The notes beneath the pieces are model-generated. The model was not told where the DNA came from. It searched no databases and worked only from the letters and a program-made list of their open reading frames with translations. Position numbers and translations under genes: made by a program. From Utricularia gibba (Eukaryota > Streptophyta > Magnoliopsida > Lamiales > Lentibulariaceae): a stretch of DNA of 64,000 nt. The stretch covers positions 4,115,001 through 4,179,000 of the forward strand of contig NEEC01000002.1 in assembly GCA_002189035.1 (NCBI GenBank). Direction: 5' to 3'. Below, piece after piece: positions 21,602 to 32,445 of the stretch. Numbering within the stretch: position 1 is the first letter of the stretch; every line of letters starts with the position of its first letter.

Positions 21602-22770
21602 GATAAACGAAAATTTTAGCAATGTTGTTGCAATAAAATCAAATTTTCGTATCAAATAAATTTATAATCCCTAATCCTCACGAAATACAAATTAAACACA
21701 AAATGTCAAGTGGAATTCAGGGCCGATCTGAAGAGCTTGTACTTGCTAAGTGTTTTAGTAGATGCAGAATTCGAAATAAAAGTGGTTCTTAGTCTAAGCT
21801 TGAACTAACAGTGGTAAGCAAGTTTAGTAAACAAGGTCAAGTCTCAACGTTGAAGGTAACAAATACTGGTTCTAACAAAAAGTAATGCTAAGATGCCTTA
21901 AGGATCTATAGGTGATGTGGTGCTAAGGTGCCTAATTTAATTTACCATGTTTCTATACTCACAACTCTAAACAACCTAAGTCTATTCAGGTCATTCATCA
22001 TATTTTTGGCTAAGCTAGTCCTCAATATCATAACCAACAATACAAAGTGCATAGAACTAGATCTACTCACTTCTATTGGTTGTATCTTGAACTAATACCT
22101 ACTGCTCCCACCTTTATTTGTTGGTATACCTCTAAATTAAGCATCTGAGTTGCAAAGTTACTTGTTCCCCTCTTTAGGTCTACCCATGGAATGATAGAAA
22201 CAAGAACTAAGAAACAAACATAAATCATATCATTAACCCTAGACCCACATCACTATACTTCATCTTAAGGCATCCCTAAGGTTCTAGGTACTCATGTATT
22301 GAAGGCAAAACATGATAACATTAAGATAAAGTAGTGAAAATATCAAGGACATCGTGAAAGAGTTGGTTGCAAAAACTAAAAACGTCAACAAATGAAAGGA
22401 AGGTAGTAATAGTTCTAATTTCCGTCTGCTACTGTTCATAGGTCGGAACAGTAGCACTGGATTGGGTGTTGATCTTTATTCTTCACGTTGAAGGTTCTTC
22501 TCCAGAAAATTCCCCTTGTTCTTCCCTCTAGTTCCTTGTTCGTTGTGTTCGGGGAGAAGCCCCCTTCGTGTGTGTGCTACTGAAGCTCCCCTTGAGATTC
22601 TCTCTCCTCTAGTTTTTCTCTCATCTCTCACTTCCTAAAGCAAGTAGAATCTCTGACAGTTCTGTTCCTCCTACCCCTGACTTGCAGACTGCCATTGTGA
22701 CAGTGTACTCATTGCTCCCTACTTCTCCTGCTACATGGTGACTTGCACGAAATCTTTGTGTCTGGTACAA
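21602..22770 (-). repeat. Athila-type LTR, truncated
   Basis: It starts TGATAAACGAAAATTTT, which is the LTR 3' end on the minus strand. It is the reverse complement of the LTRs at 57316-58522 and 61556-62930 over the blocks CCATGGRTAGACCTAAGGAG, ttagaggtagaccaac and tgacttgcacgaaatc. Similarity is lost near 22770, before the LTR start, so the copy is truncated. Confidence 0.75.
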
Positions 22771-23560
22771 CTAAAAAGCAAGATACTAGTAAGTCTAACT
22801 CTTATACTAAGGGGCAGACTAGCATGATCTGATTAGGATGAAGAGGAGTTTTAGCATGATATTGGAGCAAAACTTTTGGGAGCTCCATATATGAAAAAAG
22901 GAGCTCTCCTTAAAGAAAGATAATTTTTTTTGACGTTTGGAAGAGAAGATTGGAGACAGCAACAAATTGTATTTTTTGACGAATGATAAGGATGAAGAGG
23001 AGTTTTAGCATGATACTAGCAAAACTTCAGCATTCAGAAGTTCCATTGAGCAAGTCCAATACACAGAAGAAAGAAAAAAATGTCTAGCTACAGGCTATTC
23101 AAGAAGAGATGGAGAATTTGGTGAACATTGTATTTTATGCACCTTTATTCGTGACACTTTCTACTTCTTGCATTAACATTTCTTGCTTTAACAACCAGTT
23201 GCTTTGAAAGTCCAGTTTTAATGGAAGTATTATGACTCTTGTTTTCATAATTTTTCATAAGTACAACTCTAGAACACAATTTAAACCTGAGCAGGAACTT
23301 TTACGTGCTTTCATGAAGTTAAATTCCTATTTAAATGCACAATGAACCATTAGTTGTTTCAAATTTGAATTTATGGATTTTATTTCCTACTTTCCAATTT
23401 AGTAGTGTGGAGAAAATTTTTATTAATTTAGTTAAAATAGAGACACACTTCTAGAAAATCTCATGTTTAATGCAACTACGCATATGATCAATAACTAAGA
23501 ACCGTTAGCTCTTTATGGATCAACTTGGGCTTACTATTACTACATTAATTTCTTTGCAAA
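22771..23560. other. Unassigned segment with a 30-bp direct repeat
   Basis: Nearly identical 30-bp blocks (gatNaggatgaagaggagtt followed by ttagcatgat) occur at 22831-22860 and 22985-23014, 154 bp apart. No ORF or family was recognised. Confidence 0.6.
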
Positions 23561-24110
23561 TTATTTGTGAATTTCTGCTCAGAATACAAATTACTTTTGA
23601 TGGGCAAAACCTCTAGGATTATGACACCTATAAAATTTTCCATCCATCATTTATTAGTCAATTGTTCAATGTCACTAGAAGCTGAAAAATATTTGCTCAA
23701 AAACACATTTTTCATACTAGACATATTAGTTATGCTTCTTGGCATTGAGAATTAAACCAAGTCTTTACACTTCCTTCTAATATAAACTGAAATGCAATTA
23801 AGCATATAGCATCCTCCATCATGCTAGTACTTTTGAAAGATTAACAGATAGTTGGAACAATATCCAAGTGCCTATGTGAATTCTCTTCTATTTTTTCCAT
23901 AATACTTTGAGAGAAAATTCATCATAGCTTGTTTTAATTCATTTAGTGCACCATCACAAATGCACAGTCCTCTATACATGTTGTCTATAGAATTTAGCTC
24001 ATTCAAAGTTTTCTCTTACTCTGACATGATCGAATCATGTTGATACATGGTAAGGGCTCTTCTCAACTTGGCTAACTCCTCACTCTCTTTTGGTTCCTCT
24101 TAGCAGCTCT
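23560..24110 (-). pseudogene. Athila-type gag relic
   Basis: Nucleotide blocks on the minus strand align in order with gag at 46390-46810, for example aaatatttgctNaNaaaNac, cacttccttctaNtNtaaa and the start region ending in the complement of ATGTCAGAGTAAGAG. Gag forms the virus-like particle of the element. No long frame survives. Confidence 0.7.
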
Positions 24111-24149
24111 CTTCATTGCATGGGAATTTCATTTTTGTTTATAATATTA

Positions 24150-24475
24150 GCTGTTTTTTGACATGTATCACAAGCTCTACAAAAACAAAAACAAGAAAAT
24201 CTAAAAAAGTAGAAGGCCAATAATATCCACTGTCAAGTACCTTCTTTGCTGTTCTATTCGGTGCATGGAGATGTCAGTATGGGAATGAATGTCAAAATTC
24301 AATCACTTGATCAATGTCACCATTGGATAAGCATCTACATACAACTTCATTGCTAAAATTCTTCTACATAGCTCTTCAATTTCAGTTTCTCATGGCTCTT
24401 CAAATTCTCGAAAATTTGCCATATGGAAAGAAAGTTAGATATATCTACACACCAAGGTTTTCTAGTCTTCCTTGA
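24150..24475 (-). pseudogene. Athila-type integrase zinc-finger relic
   Basis: The minus strand reads HAPNRTAKKVLDSGYYWPS with a following decayed Cys pair. This corresponds to the N-terminal HHCC finger of a Ty3/gypsy integrase and to 42785-42900 in the better element. It continues the host sequence into which the solo LTR at 24481 is inserted. Confidence 0.7.
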
Positions 24476-24480
24476 CAATG

Positions 24481-25591
24481 TGATAATACATATTTTTGAG
24501 TTACTCAATGCATGGAATTCACTCATTTTGTGCTACAAAAATTAACTTTTATTGCCTAGTTCTATATTTTTGCACCTAACTACCGTAGCAGTGCCAATTT
24601 AGCCTCAACCTTCTAACAGTTTCCTTCGAGCAATGCAGCACATGTCGCAACACAAATTCCAAGGAGCTGAATATGAACAGTATGGTGGCATAAGTCTGAA
24701 AAAGAGTACACACAAAGTCCAAGAAGGTGAAAAAATGAGATTTTGGACAAAAAGGGAGGGAAGATGAGAGAGAAGACAGATCTCCCCTTGGAGACTTATG
24801 AACAACTTTCTGGAGAAGGTTTTCTGGGGAGGAAGAAGGATGAAGACGAACAGGAACTAAGCTCATGCTTGAAGATTATTTTCTATTTTCCAAGGATTAT
24901 TACTCCTAGCTAAGATTAGCTAGCGACGCTTTCTAGGTTTCTGTCAAACATTTCAGTTTCCTGCTTGTTTATTTTCTAGTAGTCGACTGAGACATGAATG
25001 CATTGTGGATGATGTTTTCTCTTCTATTTTCGTTTGTCTAAGCACTTAGAGGGTGCCTTGGGGTGAAAAGAGGAGAAATATGCTAACCATTCTTAGACTT
25101 AATAAACTATAAGTCACGCCACTTCCTTAACCAACCAGGATAGATCCAGGAGGGGGAAGTAGTGAAACCCAACTTAACAACCCTAATTAGAGGTAGACCA
25201 AAGATCAGGGGGAAAACTAGAATCCGAGTAGACCTAGATCTTGTGAGTTAGTTTTATGATTTATGGTTTGTGTGAGCTTGTTTATTGATGAGCATACATC
25301 CCCTAGGAGTCCCAAGGCATCATCCATTCCATTCCAGAAACAACCGAGCTCCAGAACTTGTTACTTTTCTTTACTGTATTTCGTTTTAGTACTGCCTTAG
25401 TCCTAGCTAAGACCAATTTTAGCAACGTGACACTGATTTCATGCATTAACCTTCACATAGCAAGCATCTGCTCTTCGTGTTCGACCCTAATCACTATGCT
25501 CATAATTGTTTTATGCTTGAGCGTGTATTAGGATATAAATTTATTTGATAGGAAGATTTACATTTACGACGTGTAAATTTTTCGTTTATCA
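24481..25591 (+). mobile_element. Solo LTR, Athila-type, with CAATG target duplication
   Basis: It starts TGATAATACATATTTTTGAG and ends TTCGTTTATCA. The 5 bp CAATG flank it on both sides (24476-24480 and 25592-25596). No internal region is present, so this is a solo LTR left by recombination between two LTRs. It sits inside the minus-strand Athila relic, between integrase and RNase H remnants, and is therefore younger than that element. Confidence 0.9.
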
Positions 25592-25599
25592 CAATGCCA

Positions 25600-26900
25600 T
25601 AACACTAATTAATTCAATCGGAAAAGCATCAACTATCTCCTCTTCATCCAATGGATTCTCTATCCTACTCAAATGATGAGGTCAGTAGTTCTCATTTCCT
25701 AGTTTATCCTTAATTTCATCATCAAACACTTGGAGCAAAGGCACCCAACCAAGCAACCTTGGATTTGTGTACCACTTCAACATTAGATGTCTTATGACTG
25801 CATGGGTAGTGTGTACTATTATCTTACTCTCAACCAAATAAATCTTGAACTTTTGTAGGGCAAAAACAATAACCAACATCTCTTTCTTCGTGGTTATATA
25901 ATTTTTTGTGCATCATCTTGAGTTTTTAAGGCATAACTGATCACAAGGTTTTTGATGCATCACACATAACATTAAATGGTTAGTTCTAGTCATGAGCTCA
26001 AATCAATGATGTTGTTGTGATTGCATCTTTCAATTTGTTGAAAGCTTTTTACAATGATCTAAAAACTCAAACTTAGCATCCTGTTTCAACAACTCAATAA
26101 AGGATTTAGAGATTGTTGAGAAACCCTTGATGAACTTGGGATAAAAACTAACATGCCTGAAAAATGGTTGTATACCCTTTACGTCTTGAGATGGGATAAG
26201 ATTAGATATCGCATAAACCTAAGTAGGAACCCGTAAACCATCATTCGAAACAACATGTCCCAACACTATTCTTTGTCTAACCATGAAATGGTATTTTTCC
26301 TAATCAAGAACTAAATCTATTTGATCAATAAAGGGGAGAGGGTAATGGTCCTTTCTCGTGACATAATTGAGTTTTCTATAGTTAATACATGATTTCCACT
26401 CATTTTGTACTCTTGTGATAACTTGGTTCTTTTTAGAATTTATAACAACATTGATTCTTGTCTTTTTATAGGCACCACGTGAATGCGATTAACCTAAAAT
26501 TACAAAAATGATCGAAGCTTTCAGTAGTTCACTACCTCCTTTTCCACAACTTCCATGAGGGTGGGATTTAATCATTTTTGAGGTTATCAGATTGGCTTGG
26601 TATCATCTTTCAGGAGTACTAAATGCGGAGAAATTGATGGGCAAATTGCTTGAATATCCTCCAAAGTCCAACCAATCGCTTTCTTATGTTTCTTTAGCAT
26701 CACTATAAGATTTCATCCTATTCAAGAGTGAAATCAGAACTAACAATAACAAGAAAACTATTTCCCTCTCCAAAAAAAATGTACTTTAAGTGCTCGAGGA
26801 GAGGTTTCAATTCAGGTTTCTTTTGGCAAGAGACTTTACCAAACCCAACTTCATTCGAAGGCATCTCCAACTTTAACTCTGGTGTCACACTTGCTTCTTC
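25600..26900 (-). pseudogene. Athila-type RNase H and reverse transcriptase relic
   Basis: The frame 25682-25879 gives MLVIVFALQKFKIYL, TTHAVIRHLM and PRLLGWVPLLQVFD, the RNase H region (compare 43211-43408). Decayed RT blocks follow at about 26030-26500. The frame 26718-26933 ends with ELKPLLEHLKYIFFGEGNSF, the segment that precedes RT in Athila polyproteins. Stops and indels are frequent. Confidence 0.75.
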
Positions 26901-28000
26901 ATCCACTTCCACCATGATCAACTTCTTCTTCAATCTTCTTTGATCACCATGCCAACTCTACATACACCAACTTCGAGTTCACCAGATTTGAATGTTACAA
27001 ATACAACTTTGGGTATAACATCTTTGATACCTACATGAGCACAACCCTAGTAATTCCTTCAGGAATGGCGGTCACTCTTGTGGCCTGAATAAGTCTAATA
27101 TTGGTCTTCCTCAAGGGTATGAGACCAAAAGACTCATAAACATCTAGTGGCATCATTTTTATTGCTGCTCCTTATTCACTCATAAGCATCCTCCTATTTT
27201 CGCAAATACAATGTATGTACTTGTATCACCACATTTAGCAGGAAGTCCCTTATCAATAATGTTCACATCTTCTGTACTAAATTGATGAAATATTTATTTG
27301 TGAATTCAATGAGGGTTGAGAAGGTAACTTTCCAACTTTTTTTTCAATTTCTCAAACTTGGGTGACCAATTGTTTAACTCGTTTCTCAAGATTTTTGATG
27401 GCTCCTTAGATTGATTCGTTCTCTTTTTTTGTTTTCCTCTCTTTCTTTGAGGGTATCCATAAGCATACACCTCATCATTTCTTCCAAAGATGGTTCTTGC
27501 TTTGCCTGATCATTCCTTTGATGAGGGGATTGATGTAGTCTTTGCATCAATAGCATCTAACTGAGTTCTCAAACTTGGGTGTCCTTCTGCTCCCTCTAGC
27601 AATAGCTCCCTCTTCTCATCAATGGCAATAATCCTTCCATAATAAAATTTAATCAAGGTATGCTTTTCAAACTCATGATGGGGATAACTTGCAAGCAAGG
27701 TGCTGAATTTACCCTAATATTAATGAAGTGGGTCTTCCATTAATTGATAAACATTAGTAATTATTCATCTCAATTCTTCGGCCTTCATGAATGGAAAATA
27801 CTTGTTCAAATATACTTTTTTTCATATCTGTCTAACTTTCTGTGCTTCTAGACTCCTAAGTGTCAAACCACTCGTTTCAATCTCCTTTTTGTAATACCTC
27901 TGAATGGGACCAACACCAAGGTGACCAGGATGAGCATCCACAAGTTGGTGAAAGACTTCTTCTAATAGGTATAAAGATTGGAAAGAGTCAAGGTGTGGAA
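26900..28000 (-). pseudogene. Athila-type gag/protease relic
   Basis: Minus-strand blocks between about 27480 and 27990 correspond to gag around the zinc knuckle and before it (frame 27510-27698, then the region of 46216-46700 in the other element). The protease part (about 27000-27400) is too decayed to show the active-site Asp with confidence. This is the 5' portion of the same element as the RT relic. Confidence 0.55.
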
Positions 28001-29640
28001 GGTTAGGCTTTAGAATCTTCTAAAGGGCTTGTTAGGCCAAATTTGGGGTATAAGTTGGTGATTCAACCCTTGTGCGGGATTCATTAGGTTTACAATGATT
28101 AGATTTGTGAGAATGATAGGATCTATACCCTCATAAGGGAAGGGTGAGGCTGATGGTGATGAGGACGGTGAATGATGAGGGTGATGGGGATCTGAATGTC
28201 ATGAGGCAAAGCTGGTGTATATGCTCATTATGAGAGAAAAAGTGAATATTGATGGGATTCGCAAGAGGAGAGACATACAATAATGACGATGGCAAAGGGA
28301 GGTAGATTGTATTAGTGATAGTGAGATGTATTCGATAGAAAGGTAACAACTTTATGCTTAGAATGTTTTGAGTTATATGTTGTTGTTGAGATCTAACCTT
28401 CATAAGGGGTGGTGGAAAGCATGGATCAATAAGACTCTGTTGAATAGAGCAATTCTCTAAGAGTTAGCTGGGCAAAGCACCTCTAGCACTTTTCCAAGCA
28501 AGGCAACTTCTTATGAGCATTTAGCAATATTGGGAATGCACTGCCAATGGCAACATGGTCAGACCACAATTGGAGCCACGTGAGTTCGTGTAAAGATGGG
28601 CAAGGTTGTAATGGCAAAGCCAGGCATGAGTGCTTGGTAGGATGGACACCAATCATGTTCCATGTGCTAGAGCATGGATAGACAAGGGATTTCGTGCATC
28701 TAGTGTAAGGACTAAGGCATTCTTGCAGATACGCAGCTCATGAGTGGGCAGGTGGGGCTACAGGTATGATCATAATGGCAACAATGAGTGAAAAGGGCTC
28801 AATGGGTGGAGGCCATCCATGTGTACCATGTGCAAGGGCACAAACAAATAGTAGATAGGATGTGATTAGTTATGGGATGAGGTCAACGATGGTGTAGATG
28901 AAACAGATGGGAAAGGGGCTGAGAAAGGAATCAAATAGAGGAAGTTTTACATAGATTCGGGCTAGTGTGATAGATGGGATGGAAACTCCTACATTAGAAC
29001 TGACTTCTTACACTCTCCAATATAGGTGGCGAGAATGGTAGCGAGGTGGAGGAGGCAGAGGTGTGTCTCCAATGAGGATAGGGTATGAAGGATGGTGCAT
29101 TGAAGTAAGTGGATGAGACTTCCTTCATTAGTCTTATTGTGTAGTTTTTCTAGTTTCATGGATATGATTTTGCCTTGTATCTTAAACCTTAAATACATCT
29201 TTATAATAAAACATGTTTCTGATGCTTGATACATGTGATTGGATGAGTCAAGGCAAGAGTGTCTTGGGAGGGGCCTTGCCATAAGCCTCATGCCTCGGAA
29301 TGATGGAGGCCACCAAGGATCGCTAGGTGTGTAGGAGAGGTGGTATGATGAGGTTGACACACCCACACACATGTTCCTAGTTCATCCCAATGAAGATCAG
29401 ACACCTAGAGCATGGGAGGGTGTCAATAATGGCTTAGCATCTAGGGTGTAGGTCATAGGTCGTTACACCTTCTAGTGTAAACTGAAAAAACTTTGATAAG
29501 CATGTTGTCTTGAATCACTTCCTTTGGCCTAACAATAGAAAGGTGTATATGATATTTTTTTTTTGTTTTTGACTTGAAGCATAAATGGTTGAAATAATTA
29601 CATAAGCAAGTAATTAAAAACATGCCAGTCATAGAGTCAC
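28000..29640. other. Unassigned, probably decayed repeat DNA
   Basis: Contains only short ORFs, none of a recognised family. The stretch 28120-28960 is purine-rich with many ATG/GATG steps on the plus strand. No LTR end or terminal repeat was found. Confidence 0.45.
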
Positions 29641-29784
29641 AAAAATGCAAGGAACAGGTTGTTCCGGCTCGATATCGTCAAGAATTCCTTACTATTGCAT
29701 GGGAATGGGCCGAATTTATACTAAGAATGAGATCCATAAAGAAATAATAGGGAAGCACAAGGAAAAGAAACTGTTCCATTTTAG

Positions 29785-29896
29785 GTTGCGAACAGTGATT
29801 CGATTGATGGTGAAGAAAGAGAATTCTTGATTCAGTTCTCTGCCTTAACGACATAAAAAAGGATTGATCAAATTCTATTGAGTCTGACTCATAGTG
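29785..29896 (+). pseudogene. ycf2: Plastid ycf2 fragment in the nucleus (NUPT)
   Basis: The plus-strand frame from 29785 reads VANSDSIDGEEREFLIQFSA, an in-frame stop two codons later, then KRIDQILLSLTHS. This matches a conserved segment of plastid Ycf2, a large plastid-encoded protein. One codon has become TAA, as expected for non-functional nuclear plastid DNA. Similarity ends abruptly on both sides; the 29645-29784 stretch may be another organelle piece, but I could not identify it. Confidence 0.7.
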
Positions 29897-29899
29897 GAA

Positions 29900-32060
29900 A
29901 ACTTAGATTCTAAATCACTGCATCCAACCCCCTTTCTTGACTTTCCTTCGGGTAGACAAAGGGACCTTCTCTTCTTTTTTACGGGATGCTATCTTGTGGA
30001 AGGCGCTCTTCTTCACATAGTCTTTCACATTGTTCTTCTCTCTTCTAATAGGTGAACAGCTCCACCTTCCTTCTTACTCATCTGTAGTTTCGGCTCCATC
30101 ACAATTTCTCCCTTCCAAACTCAAAATGGTGATGTTACTTTAACTCCTCAATGAATTGTTTTTGATCCTCCCACCTGCCAATCACTAGAAAAATATTCTC
30201 AAAGAGAGCTCCCCCTAGTTGTCACTTCTCATCCTCTCTTATTTGTTCACTCTCCCTTCTTTTTTATTCTCCTTCTTTCCAATTCAACTTCTCGACTGGC
30301 TGTGTTTCTAACTTTCCCATGTTCCAAAAAACAACTCACAAACTAGTTAAATCACTTGGCCCAACCCAAATGGGTCAGACATGCATAGACCCTTTTGAAC
30401 AATAGGCTTAGTTTTTTATGAGATTAAGGAAAAATAAGGCTCATTCAAGTTTTCATTAAGCAAAATTGGAGCTAACATGCTTTGGGCTAATTTCTTCCCT
30501 AATTCAAGTATTTCTATCTTATTAATACTAAAAAAAATATAAAAACATTAAGATAAAATACAACACTACACTATCCTACAATGATAATAGACTTGTTCAC
30601 AAGTCAACTTAGTCAAGATCTAGACAAAACATATGACAAAGGTTAAATACACATTGCATCTTAGTACCTAGCTCAACAATGTGGCATGACAATTGATGTT
30701 CACAAGTAATAGAATGTAGGGTCATTACTCTTACAAGATTTGAGGTAACAATCATAGTGTGTGAAATTCATCTTCAATTAGTCTGGTCTTTACTAGCACT
30801 TACTTTTTGATGGACATGGTGGCTCACTTCCAGCGGATTTATCAACCTCTTCGACCACCACATCTATCAAAAATTCAGGGTGAATTATAGCCAAATAGCA
30901 ACAATTAGAGGATGCACAAATTAACTTTAACACAAGTATGCTCTACAATGGGTTCTATTGTCTTTTCCCTTTCTTTGGGTGACCTTTGTGACCTTCTAAC
31001 ACATCCTCAACCTCATCAAACATGCGCCCTGCAAATTTTATTGAAAAACACCACACATTGAGGGTAATTAACTTACCACAATCCCATTAAACCATAACAA
31101 TAAGTTACCTAATTTTTTTAGGTCAAATCATCCTCATGCTACTCAACTGCATTGGAATTCCTATCTCCTATCAACATTATTTCTAAGGGACCATCTTTTT
31201 CTAGTATATTGACACATTTAATAACCTCAACTTCACTTACGATTTCCTTAATATAGTTATAACATTTCATCCACACACTAACCAATTAGGCATTTTCATA
31301 ATCGTAGGAAACAACAATTTCACGAAAGTATCACAACAAAAAAAAAAAAAAAAACGCTCAGATCAATGTAAGTATCCTTACCATCAACTTACTTATGTCT
31401 CCTAAATTGGCAAATAAGTCTGCCACCATAGTGTAGTCCGAAAAAGTTGCCTTCAAAGCATAGCTTGCTTGTGGGATTCTGCGATACACTGCCGCTACTC
31501 AACACCATTTCCCTCAAATCTTGGCATTTGACCACCATCTAGAAGTCTGCAATCATGCCCAAATGAGTGGAAATTGGGATAAAATTGCTGGAAAGAATAA
31601 ATTAAATGGGTGAGGGTATTTCAATAACTTTCCATGGTCTCCGGTTACTAATTCTACCATATGACCGAATTTTGTAATCGACGAAAATTATTGTGATGCA
31701 AGTTTGAAAACAAGACAACATGCTAATCATTTTTTGAAATCATCTCAAAAAGAAACAATGGCCAGTTTTTGCCAAAGGAAAGCGCTCTTAGGAAGGCAAA
31801 AATCCTCTAATGTTCTTGATACTTTATGGGAACACTTAATCTTCTTGTTACCTTTTAAGCTAGTCATGAATTTTTTTTCTTTCTGATGTGCAACACTCTC
31901 AATTTTCCCATTTTTTGGATTACCATCTACCTCTTTTCCTTTTTACTCGATTTCCATAATCACCTAAAATAGTTGAATATTATGAAAATCTCTATAAAAA
32001 CACATAAAAATTCTTAAACTCACTAACATATAATAATTTGTTAATAGGAATAATTGGGCT
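29900..32060. other. Intergenic region without recognised genes
   Basis: Mixed AT-rich sequence with short ORFs only. A 17-bp poly(A) run lies at 31338-31354. Some minus-strand stretches (31050-31600) look faintly coding, but no family could be named. Confidence 0.5.
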
Positions 32061-32135
32061 CGAAGCATTATACAATTGGATCTTTTCCCTTTGAGTACTG
32101 CAGTTCTCATGTAATCTTCAATCGAGGTTTTTGCA

Positions 32136-32142
32136 TATAAAA
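32136..32142 (+). promoter_or_regulatory. TATA box of the receptor-like kinase gene
   Basis: TATAAAA in an AT-moderate context, about 310 bp before the chosen start codon and 130 bp before the first in-frame ATG. Transcription would start near 32165-32175. Confidence 0.5.
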
Positions 32143-32445
32143 GGAACATGTGAGGCGTTAAACCGGGCCTTGACTGAACCGGGTGGATTCCAAATTTATC
32201 CGGTAAGCATATTGTGAGAGAGAAGCCTTGGGGTTTTCTCAATATACGTATACTGGAAACTAGCAAATGGCATGTCATCGATGTCTTCTTCCCCGCCACA
32301 GTTAAAATTTTCTCTACCTCAATTTCCCCGCCACCCCGTTTCACCGTTTACGAATATCCTATCCCTCCGACGACGACGGCCGTGCCCCATGACGGCGCGG
32401 CGCAACCACTACCAATCCTTCCTGCCATCCAGAAAGGCGGTGAGG

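Noticed and set aside
31050-31600. Possible GRF-type zinc-finger exon on the minus strand
   Set aside because: One loosely similar start (SSGSVSQNP...) without the conserved Cys/His/Cys spacing; not supportable.
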